From Haliclona indistincta (Eukaryota > Porifera > Demospongiae > Haplosclerida > Chalinidae): a stretch of DNA of 64,000 nt. A program made the translations under genes and the position numbers. The number at the start of each line of letters is the position of its first letter. Within the stretch, counting starts at the first letter, position 1. The notes beneath the pieces were generated by a model that saw nothing but the letters and a program-made list of their open reading frames with translations, was not told the DNA's origin and ran no database searches. The stretch lies in contig OZ024784.1 of the NCBI GenBank assembly GCA_964017065.1, positions 4,445,152 to 4,509,151 on the forward strand, given 5' to 3'. This document shows, piece after piece, positions 11,291 to 21,687 of the stretch.

Positions 11291-12935
11291 TTACTGATCT
11301 CTGTGTCTCAGACCGCTTTTACTATCACTGCCAGCAAGCCCTCCCTGAGGGGTACTAGAGTCAACAGGTTGTCTCTCCCAATCTATCAAGTGACTGCTGT
11401 ATGGAGGAGGGGGTCCCATTCCCATGTAGTTTGGTACAGGGCTCGGAATCTCACTGCCTGCTGTACTATTGTTTTGTGCAGTAGAAGCATCATCGTCCTC
11501 GGATAATGGATCAAAGTCTATGAGTGGTGGGGCAGCCTCTGTACCAACTTCTGTTTCATGTATGGATTCAAGAGAGGTAGGACGACTGTCGGGTGGTAAA
11601 GTAAGCGAGGGATTGTCTTCTTGTTGGAAAAATGAGTTTATTGACATGAAAGAAGCTTGTGGTGGAGTGAATGTAAGAAGAGAATCCATTGGATTGTCAG
11701 CTGGATCTGCAGGAGGCAGAGAAGAGATGAATAAGAGGAGCGAGTATCCAGCCACACTCACCAAAAGGAGGCAAGGTCATTGATGGATCGATGTACTGAG
11801 GGTTATAGGGAGGTTGTCTTGAGGATGGTTGATTAGAACCATCAGGTGTTCCTCTTGGGTCTAGCTGAATATCAGCATACTCCTCTTCAGGAGGTGGACT
11901 CACTGGGGAAAGATATACAGAAGGTAGGGAAGAAGATATGTTGTGGGAACATACAGAGAACTTTTGTCCGGTGATAAAGCCGAGTGACTCTGTCAACCCA
12001 TGCTGGATATGACTGCCGTATAGCTGTGTTAGTCCTTCCTAACAGATCATAACGGATAACTGCTGGAGCAACAAGGACTGTCATTACTGGAGAGAGAGAG
12101 AAAGTTTGACTCCAAAAGTGTTTCTGCTTACCAATAATGTACAGTAATGTGGTAAATGAAATGAAGTAACCAACAACAGCAAATACTGCTCCCAGAGATC
12201 CGACTAGAATAGAAAACTGCAAGACACGCCCATAACATGATACATGCAGTAAAGTGTCAACTGACCAGAAAAGGTTGCTGTGATGACCAGTGATATAGAG
12301 CAAGCTTCAGGTAACCAAGCCACACTTGAATCTCAGCCAGTTTGAGGCACACTACTTCATAAGGGATCATCTCGTGTGGTCTGAGTGTTTAGTGCCACAT
12401 CATTCAAAGACACTGCAGCTGCATTACTTACTCGAGTACACACTGAGACATCTGGTACGCTTCACCTAATGACTTGTACTGCTCAGCTTCTCTCCTGCCT
12501 TGTCTCCAGGGCATTCGATCACGAAGCCTGGAAGCTACTGATCTATTTCCTTGGTTCACTTCCTCTACCATCTTCTTGTTGGCGGCCATCCAGAATGCAT
12601 CAGCAAGCAGCAACCAGAAGATGACATTAGCAATCAATGTCAGTAAGGTCTCTTCAGTGCTACCTATATACCTGTAGAGCGAGATAGTACTTAAACAGCA
12701 GTTACCATACTCCTCACCATAGTGCCATATGTATAGTTATCATCAAGCCTATTGATACCAAGGGTTTTCTCCACAACAACACTTGCTGTGAATATTCAAT
12801 GGCGTCTTTGAATGGACAGAAAACACGACATGTCTTTGAGTATCGATCATTTAGTCGCCGTATGAATTCTTCTTGTTGCTGTTGTTGCTGCAGTAGCAGC
12901 TGACGCTGCCTGTGTCTCTCCTGCAGATCAGACAT
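11291..12935 (-). CDS. RETREG/FAM134-like reticulon-homology ER-phagy receptor
   Basis: Seven exons (12935-12718, 12671-12432, 12380-12266, 12216-12132, 12086-11955, 11902-11762, 11706-11291) encode 448 residues. After a Gln-rich start, two hydrophobic hairpins are separated by a charged linker: residues about 54-110 (VLLWRKPLVS... VIFWLLLADAFW) and about 180-225 (FSILVGSLGAVFAVVGYFIS). This is the reticulon-homology layout of FAM134, including the conserved segment before hairpin 2 (LAEIQVWLGYL, compare LAESW in FAM134B). The long tail is disordered and acidic. It contains IDFDPLSEDDD at residues 373-383, a good LC3-interacting motif (F375-x-x-L378), and PPPPY, a WW-binding motif. Known relatives curve ER membrane and link it to autophagosomes. 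ARL6IP1 shares the hairpins but is far shorter and lacks this tail. Confidence 0.75.
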
Positions 12936-13097
12936 GTTTTGAAGTGGGCGGATCGCGGACTTACTAGCTATAGTCCCACGCCCTCATACTGACGTCACGT
13001 CTATAAAACGCGCGCGCTGTGCGTACAGTACAGTGCATTATGCAGTTCAAACACGAGTACTTGTAGAAGTTTCAGCAAACACTTGCTGTTTGCAAAA
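12936..13097. promoter_or_regulatory. Shared divergent promoter with CRE and TATA box
   Basis: The 162 bp between opposed start codons contain the full palindromic CRE TGACGTCA (12990-12997). A TATAAAA (13002-13008) is oriented for the + strand gene, about 90 bp before its ATG. A GC-rich CGCGCGC follows. Confidence 0.6.
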
Positions 13098-15125
13098 ATG
13101 ACAGAGTCGGAGTATTCGCTGTCTACTATCAAAAACTACTTGAAGGGAGTAAGTAACAGTTCTGTAATGTGATGCATTGCATTGTGTGTCAATACTGCAG
13201 TATCAACATCCTAATTTGGCTGCTAATGATGTGCACAAAGCCATCTCTATGTTCACTACATTGAGACCGGCTATTGAGCGAATTTGTGAGTAAATAGCAC
13301 TGTACATGTACATTTATTTATTCACAATTATATCCAAAGCACATGAGTCTAAATCTGGAGAATCTCAAGTTCTGTTTCAGTTAAAAGGCACAGTAAAGCT
13401 GTGTCTCATCGGTGAACATAATGTCTTCAATAGTTCACACAATACTATTCTATAACTACAGAGGGATCCTGTGATCTTCCTGTTGTTATTTGGCTACGCA
13501 GACCTCATCCTGATTCTCGACCTATTGTCTATATCAAGCAGTCTTCAACTGTTACAGTCAACCCATCCGGGTTTGTTGACACACGAGGGAAACTCAGCCT
13601 TCCTTATTTAGAAAACTGGAATAAGGTACATGACTACATGTGTATATTTTATAATTGAATTGTTGTATTCTAATCTTGCCCTCCCTATAAGAAGAAATCT
13701 GATATCACAACTTTAGTGAAAGAAATCATTCTCACATTTTCTAAGATCGTTCCAGCCCAGCTGAAAGATCACAGATCTTCTACATCGTCTCCTCCACCAA
13801 CTCATTCAACACAACCCTCTTTTACACTCTCTCCACAAACTTCTACTCCGCCTTCTACAACTCACACGTCTTTTGATGCAAACTATCAAGCACAACCCAT
13901 GGTTACTACGCCGCCTTATAGAGGGTACAATCTTCCCTCTCAAGCACCCCCACTGGCATATCAGGGCTACTATCAGCCACCTCAACAACCTTATTCTCCA
14001 TACAATCCTCCTCTTCCTAGATATCCACCTGTTAGTATGAGTATTGCTCCATCTTACCCTCCACCGTCCTATTTACCTTCTCAACAAGTTCAATCACTGG
14101 AAGAAGAAGTCTCACAGTTGAAAGAGAAGCTCAAGGATAGAAATAGAGAGATTGAAGACCTCAAGAAGAAGCTAACAGAGGCAGAGCATCACACTGCAGT
14201 AGCTCTTATCAAGAAAACAGAAGATTCTGAGAGGTTAGAAGAAGAGTGGAAGAAGAAGCTTGAAGACGTTACCAGTTCTCTCAACTCTGCATTGAAGATG
14301 AATGATGCAAATAGTGCAGATGATGTAAGCTTCTGGGAAGTGGACAGGACAGAGGTGGAATCGACACCTACTGTCATTGGTGAAGGAGCATGGGGGAAGG
14401 TGATTGTAGGTTGGTTCAGGGGTCAAAAGGTCGCTTTAAAACAAATGCACCAGTTGATTGTCTCTTCAAACACAATTACTCTAATCCGTCGAGAGATTCT
14501 TCTGATGGCTAGGGTCCGCCATCCTAACCTCCTCCTCTTTATTGCAGCTGTTCTCGACCATCCAGGTGGACCGATTATCATTACAGAGCTATTAGATATG
14601 TCACTGAGAACTGCATACACAAAAGGCAAGCTTACTAGCAATCCAGCTCGCCTGTCTATCATGAGAGATGCTGCATCAGGACTTAACTATCTACATCTTC
14701 AAAAGATACCAGTTATCCACAGAGATATCAGCAGTGGCAATGTGCTTCTTGAGGTAATGCCTAATAACAATTGGAAAGGAAAGATTTCTGATTTTGGATC
14801 AGCAAATGTTGCCCAGATGGCCATGACTCCAGGCCCAGGTGCCTTGGCATACGCAGCTCCTGAGGTCTATCGAGAAGCTCGTGAGTATCAAACAACAAAA
14901 ATAGATGTCTACAGCTATGGTGTGTTGTTCTGTGAGGTACTCAATAATCAGTTTCCATTCCAAGATATATTTCCCACTATGCTGGAGAAAGTGCGTGAAC
15001 AATGGGCAATGATGCATGAAATGATACTGTCCTGTACTGCTAAGAACCCAGCAGATCGTCCTACAATGTCAGACATTGTTGGCACTCTTAATAGTAAGTT
15101 TTTCAAGAAGAACAGATACTGTTAG
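13098..15125 (+). CDS. TSG101-like UEV domain fused to a TKL protein kinase
   Basis: Five exons (13098-13148, 13201-13285, 13340-13411, 13462-13625, 13692-15125) give 601 residues. Residues about 15-145 read as an inactive-E2 UEV domain (LKGTV, LPVVIWL, VNPSGFVDTRGKLSLPYLENW), matching TSG101 segment by segment. A Pro/Tyr-rich linker (about 150-255) and a coiled coil (about 257-328) copy the TSG101 order, but a kinase replaces the steadiness box. Kinase landmarks: glycine loop GEGAWG (354-359), VALK (K374), helix-C E392, HRDISSGN (from 467), DFG (491-493), APE (513-515). All catalytic residues are present, so activity is predicted. TSG101 Y63 and Y68, which bind PTAP, align with Leu and Cys here. 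The exon 3 acceptor (aaag) has a weak pyrimidine tract. Substrate and pathway are unknown. Confidence 0.85.
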
Positions 15126-16688
15126 GATAAAATTAATTATCATTGTTATTTTGTGAAGCTGTATTACGTGTAATTAACCTAACTGATATGTAATAACACC
15201 ATGACAATGGTTTCAAGTTATTGTAACCATACATGTAGATATAGTCTCTAGTGTCTGTTGTAACAAAGTAAATACACATTATAGTCAGGAAATTCGCACC
15301 AAACTTTGTATATTTATTCACTAGTACATATCAAGTAATTCCATGGTAGGTATCACTTCTGAAAGAATTCTTAACATAAGGAGAATAATTCATAATAATT
15401 ATTAAAAATTGCATCGTCAACAAATTTTTAATTACTCTATAGTCTAAGAAACAACTCAACAGAATTTAGTATACAATCTATGTGTTGCAATTTCAGCTAC
15501 ACAGCTCTGTACAGTTCCACTGGGCTTTCTAACATGAACATCTTGCACCACAACCCTTGTCACTCTTGCAGCCACATTTTATCAGTTTACTGCAGGCTGC
15601 AGAGGAGAGTGGCAGTGTGTACCAGGCCCAATTTTCACCATTTCATTCCGTTGCGTTTTGGCGTTGCGAAAATTTGGCCAGGGGATTAAAGGTTGGTTGT
15701 AGCCCTGTTTTTTTTTTGAGATGTCGAAATACTTTTTTTTTTACTATAACAATAATGGCAAAAAATAGTTAATACAGGTTAGTGAGGATAATAAGAAGCA
15801 AAAAATTTAAAAGTTCAAACTGAGAAGGAGAGAAACCTGGTAGCCCTGGTAGGCTGCTGATCCGAGTTTTATATGTATTCTCACCCGTAAACCACGGTTC
15901 TTTATGTCAGAGCTGTCCAGACTCCTCTGACCCGTAAGCTAAGCCGGGGTGTTGAGGTGTGCCAGCACCAGACGCACCACTACTTCAGTAGAGGTCCTCG
16001 CCTAGTGTCTTGCCACTACTATTAAGTAGAGGGCCTTGCCAACATACTAGCTCTATGAGCGTGTAGGCAGGGTGGTTTTTTTTGCCACCAGAACCCAGCA
16101 GATTGTCCCACAAATTGCTGGGCCACTTAACTATTGTCCTTGGAGAGTCCTTTGACATGATGGTAGTTTATTCTCTTCATAGTGTGTGTACATAATATAT
16201 AGTCAGTACATAAATTTGCTTATGAACTGGACAATAAGTAATAGCAGTAAAGTAAATACTCAAGGAATGGTGGTTTGATGCTGCAGAGGATGTGGTGTTC
16301 AAGCCATTTCAGAAATTTTGACAGGCTGGCACAATAATTTATTATTGAATAGGAGCTACCTAAAAGTCTGCTAAAGCTGGTCCCTTTCTACTGGTTCTCA
16401 TTTTCTTTTTCATTCTGTTGATGCCACCAGAACCCAGAAGATGTCTGCTAAAGTCGGCCTCTTTCTACTAAGTCCACTAAACTTTGCATATCAGTCACAT
16501 TGAGTAGCAATGGGTTACTTATTGTGACTAGTTTATTGATTGCAAACTAGAAAGGAGGCAGTAACATGTTTATCTTGTTAGCACATACATGAGTAGTAAA
16601 AATAGTTGTAGGGTGGTGTTCCAAAATAATTAATGCATGTTTAGTTGGTAAACATCATGGGGGGTGTGTTAGACATACTACGTGAATT
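15126..16688. other. Convergent intergenic region with repeats
   Basis: Both 3' UTRs lie here. About 15840-16150 is GC-richer than its surroundings and looks like an unclassified dispersed element. From about 16255 the sequence resembles that downstream of gene C (from about 25832), so it belongs to the duplicated block. About 16370-16480 holds an imperfect direct repeat (GTCTGCTAAAG...CTTTCTACT twice). A short stretch near 16085-16110 resembles the kinase codons for NPADRPT, but it is too short to call a pseudogene. Confidence 0.4.
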
Positions 16689-19600
16689 TCAATTTATGTC
16701 AAAGTGTTCTTTAATACTTTTCACTGTGCGCTCATCCATCTCAACTTTCTCCATTGCATCAGTAAGATCACTCCATTTACAATCTCCAGTATCGAGCCAA
16801 TTTCTCAGAACAACACGAACAAATTGATCCTTGTCTTTATTGCTGTCATGCAGTCCATGAACTTTTCCTCTATCCTTCAACAGCAAGTGAGCAAAATCAA
16901 TGCACTGGGGTTCAGGATTTGATGCAATGAATCGAATAACGGGCAATGAGCTGCCATTCTTCAGCTTAAGATGTATCAGATCGCTCATTTCAGGACAGGC
17001 TATGGCTGCTGATACAACTATGATTACAAACAGCAATCAGTGTATTAGTGTATAAACTGTATTAATACCTTTTGGAACTGTACGCTCTTTTTCTTTCTGC
17101 TCCAGTTCATATGACTGAGAAGAAATGAGTTCTCTTTTTTTCTTCAGTTCATCATTTAGATCTACAATATGCTTTTGAGCAACACTAGCAACACGCTCTT
17201 TCTCTGCCTCAAGTTGCTCTATTATAGCCTCTAACTGCCTTCTCTTCTCCACCTCTGCTTCTAGAGCTGCCTCAAATTCTAATACGCATGATAACTATGC
17301 ACAGAGGATTATACAACAAGTAATGAATACCTGCAGTACTCTTAGAGGCCGATGGTAACGATGCTGGATTTCCAGACTCTAAGAGATCCGCTGTGATTTA
17401 AAATTATACATACTTACTGACATTTACCAACCGTTCTCTTCAAGGAACTTCATCACATCAACACGCTTCCTCTTCTTTGCAACATCTAGTGGAGTCAGCT
17501 GTTCCTATAGTATTATTATGGAACAGTTGCTGGTGTGCAGATATCAGATGACTCACTTTGTTCCTTCTCTTTAGTGATGCTCGTTTCTGTACCAGCAGCC
17601 TGACAGTATCAAGGTGACCATAAGCAGCAGCATTGTGTAGAGGAGTGTTGCTATCCTGCATATAAACACATAACTAGATAATTGCCCTTAGCTACATTAG
17701 GACTAGGAGCTTATAGTGTTAAGGACCGCACAATTAATAGCGCTATATAGCTGCTTGCACTTAAGTATTAATTTTATCAAAGTGTGTAGTGTGTTAGTGT
17801 GTAGCTAGCTGATCACGATGAAGGACAAACCTCATCAACAGCATCCACATCAGCTCCTGCATTAAGGAGACTCTCAGCTGCCTCAGCACGACCATAACTA
17901 GCAGCAAGATTAAGTGCAGATTCCTGTTAATGAAAAATTCATATCATTCATAATTATTACAAGAAAATAAAAAGATTTCTAACGAAATCAAAAGGATGTA
18001 GGGATAAAGAAATCTGCTACTGGTCCACAATGTAAACCAACAAGGAGCAAGCATGGAATGGTAACACGATTGACTTGCTAACAGACCATAGATCCCTACA
18101 TCAGTGGCTGTACATAACATTTTGACTATACTATAATTATTTTGTCACAAGCTAACCAATGCATGTCAGGTGTCAGTCAATAGCAACTAGCAGAACTGCT
18201 GTAGTCAGCCACTGATGTAGGGATCTATGGTCTGTTAGCAAGTCAATCGTGTTACCATTCCATGCTTGCTCCTTGTTGGTTTACATTGTGGACCAGTAGC
18301 AGATTTCTTTATCCCTACATCCTTTTGATTTCGTTAGAAATCTTTTTATTTTCTTGTTTGTGTCCTTTTTTCTTTTACAGTGAGTTTCAAATTTTTGGTG
18401 CAGTTCGAATTCGGCAAGATAATGTATCTCTTTTTTGTTTCCATCATTGGTTTGGTTTGCTTTTCTTGATAATTGCTTTTTAACTTGTAGCTCCTAAATG
18501 GTGAAACTAGCTCATGCATTCATGCATGCTGCAGCCTGGATGCACAGCATACGAGCCCCGCCCACTCTGGTTTAGAATTTTCTGTATGGCTGTGATACTA
18601 TCTGGCAAGCAGCAGAACGGTGATACTACACGACCTTACTCTGTGAGTTGTTCTTCGAAGACTCCAGACGCCAATATGCGCTCTCCATATGGCGATACTC
18701 TACATGTGTGTTTGGTCACGTGCGTATTACGTAATCACAATAATGGCGTCAAACACTTAGCTAGCTGACAACTGTTCGTGATCGTGAGCTCGTCAAATGT
18801 ATATCGTCGTTTCGCTAAAAAGTAAGTTCAAAAGGCACATGCCAGGAGAATTTCACGACTGTTCGTGGGTGTTTTGGCCTTGACACTGCTCGCGTAAAGG
18901 CGCTAGGCGAGTGGAAGAAAGAAGAATAAGAAAACGAAGATGACGAAAGTCGATTTTCACCGTTTCCAGGTTCGTCACTTTAGTAACAATTTCGAGCAAT
19001 CTCCTTGCTACTGTAAGATGGGGCAACGCCAGAGAGCAGATCTAAGTGTCTTTGGACGTATAAAATTTATCACCAGGCGAAATATCAGCGTTTGAACGCT
19101 AATACATTGTATGTAGCCGCCATCTTGTTTTCTCGTTCATCCCTACATAGGGAGACACTACCGTGTCTCCCTAATAAGCAGAAACAGTATAGCACAAACC
19201 TTTACTTGATCCACATTCTCCAGTAAGATTTTCTCTGCTTCAGTGTGGTTGCAGAAGACAGCAATTTCAAGGCAAGAAAAGTTCTTTTACACAAAAAATA
19301 TTATCAGATATACAACCCATGCTCTTTACATTATGTTCTTCATTTTTCCAGTTTTGATTAGCTCCCTGTGACAATGCAGTGCGAATTTGATCCTTTTTAT
19401 TTTCATAGCATGCTTCCCATAGTGTCTTATCGATAGACTGCAAATGATAATACACGATAGCAATGCTCACCATCTGTGATATTGATTACCTGTGTACGTG
19501 GTAGAGGATCTTCTTGCATAAAGCTGCGCTGTTTGGACAACTGTGTCAAAAAATAAAGAATCATACAGTGCATGCAGAGCAAAGTACATGTTATATAATA

Positions 19601-21271
19601 TACCGGTGATTTTCTATTGAGGACAGCTTTTGTCATCTGATGATTGTTTTCTTTAGCTAGCTGAACTGGAGTTTTTCCTTCCTATGCATGTAAATAGAAA
19701 GTGAGCGAGATAAATGCCAATATTTTACCTTGTTCTGTATGTTCAGCTTAGCTCTATGGTTTACTAACAGTTGAACTATATGAACATGACCTTTTCTGGA
19801 GGCTAAGTGAAGTGGTGTATCACCATCCTATTGCACACAATTATTGATCTGCATTGCATAATCATTATCATACTATAACCTGATTGAGTTTGTCCAAGTT
19901 TCCTTCAACTACAAGTAGCTTCACAACCTCCAACTGAGCTTGATCTGATGCAAAATGCAGCGCTGAGTTGCCTTCCTATAAAGACAAAATGCAATTGTGC
20001 TCTATAGTTGATCAATATAATGCTTACAGGTCCATTTTGGAACAAACCAACTTTTCTACCATGAGATGAATTCCACTGTAATAGCTGTTGAACTATTTCT
20101 CTTGAGCCACTTTTAGCAGCAGAAATTAGTGGAGAATAACCATTCTATATTGGGGATAAAGTACACTTTGATGAGCAGATGAACTGTACTAGCATAAATA
20201 TTTATGGTGAACTGTTCTGCAAAACTATAATTTCAGCATACTTTACATTTGTCAGATTTAGAAATAAGACAATCACTAGAATGGATACAATCATACCTCG
20301 GAAAGAGTGTCAGGTTTAGCTCCTTTATCTAAAAGCAATTCAATCACTCTTGGATGGTTGTGTATGGCAGCACAATGAAGTGCAGTGTACCCAATCTGTT
20401 ATATTATGATAGCGAAACTACATAGTATCAAATTTTTACTGTATTTTTTTCATTGATATTAGCTTTCTTGCTGATAAGGTAATGAATCATTTCAGTGTGT
20501 CCATGTTTAGCAGCCACATGCAGAGGAGTTTCATTTGCCTATGTAAATAAATACATGTAGTAGCAAATTAGTTGGTCAAAATGAATATGAACCTTGTTTC
20601 CTTTGTCAACATTAATTACTTTGGCAGTTAGTAGTAGTTTAGCAATTTCCTTCTTATCATATGCTACAGCTACGTGAAGGGCACTTTCAGCCTAAGCAGA
20701 TAAAACAAAACCACAAAATTAATGTGACAATGATGTTGCAAATAACTTACTGTGCCATCAAGATCAGGTTTTGCACCATGATCTAGGAGAAGATCAACAA
20801 GATTCCTGGAACCTTTCTCACATGCAGTCATCAGTGGTGTATATCCATCGTCCTACAGACCATGCAAATGATAAAATAATTACAAACACGTATACCGACA
20901 CAAAGTACCTCTGAGATTGTGTTAGGGTCAGCATCGTGATCTAGCAGCACTTTTACAACCTGCTCATGCTCACAGTAAGTTGCAACATGAAGAGGAGTGT
21001 GCAGCTGTATATGCATTGCAATAAAGTTTGATAAGTTTTACCATAATTATTTCTACCTCATTGTTTTTCCAATTCAAATCAGCTCCTTTCCTAAGAGCTT
21101 CGTTTACAGCAATCAAATCACCATCAACACAAGCCTGCCACAACTTTTGATCCTGTGGTGGGTTTGATTTTCATTTCAATCTTTGTGCATGCAGCTAAGT
21201 TACAGCAGTTTTCGATTGCAGCTAAACCAATAGCTACTTACCCATTCAATATCTTTCTCCAGCGATGCCAT
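16689..21271 (-). CDS. Ankyrin-coiled-coil-Death protein, copy A
   Basis: About 20 small exons run from ATG 21271 (MASLEKDIEW, donor after 21242) to the stop at 16689, about 700 residues. Nearly every middle exon encodes one ankyrin repeat (consensus TPLHxAAxxGHxxxVxxLL). There are two blocks, each opened by a related module: KLWQAC...EALRKGADLNWKN and TLWEACYE...LSQGANQNWKN. A coiled-coil exon rich in QLEAEKE follows (about 17065-17275). The last exon is a Death domain with CIDFAHLLL, VLRNWLD and WSDLTDAMEK. No signal peptide or membrane segment, so it is probably a cytosolic adaptor or sensor. One intron carries a 1.2-kb insertion absent from copy B. Confidence 0.8.
17954..19173. mobile_element. 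1.2-kb foldback insertion in copy A intron
   Basis: Against copy B, whose intron reads straight from CATTCATAA to GCAGAAACAG near 22940, copy A has 1,220 extra bases. They are flanked by ATAA at 17950-17953 and 19174-19177. Inside are two near-perfect inverted arms of about 151 bp (17960-18110 and 18206-18356). The right end is a hairpin, GGGAGACAC/GTGTCTCCC (about 19150-19170). ATCCCTACAT or its complement recurs five times. No transposase is visible. Confidence 0.8.
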
Positions 21272-21687
21272 GGATTCTTCCCAGAACCTCCGAAACCAAT
21301 CGCCCCTTCCCGGCCTTTCGCTGGTTTTGATAAAAATCCAGATCGCCGGGCCCTTTTCATTCTTCGCCCCTTTTCAGATCGCCCCTTTTTCAGATCGCCC
21401 CTTTTTCAGATCGCCCCTTTTTCAGATCGCCCCTTTTCATTCATTGTCGCTCGCCAATGATATAGGGATGATCTTTCTACTAAGTCCACTAAACTTTGCA
21501 TATCAGTCACATTGAGTACCGAACTAGAAAGCAGGCAGTAAATGTTTTATCTTGTTAGCACATACACGAGTGGTAAAAATAGTTGTAGGGTGGTGTTCCA
21601 AACAATGTGAGCTAAATGCATGTTTAAAAGTGTTCAGTAGGTAAACGTAATAGGTGCGTATATACTGTTAGACATACTACGTGAATT
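21272..21687. other. Spacer between copies A and B with an 18-bp tandem repeat
   Basis: Upstream of A is a short array built on CAGATCGCCCCTTTTT, about four units at 21375-21440. The equivalent place upstream of B (about 25300-25345) has only degenerate pieces. The left part of the spacer resembles the region downstream of A and C. Confidence 0.65.

Noticed and set aside
16085..16125. Possible kinase pseudogene (AACCCAGCAGATTGTCC resembles the NPADRPT codons)
   Set aside because: Only about 25 bases match and nothing else of the kinase is nearby.
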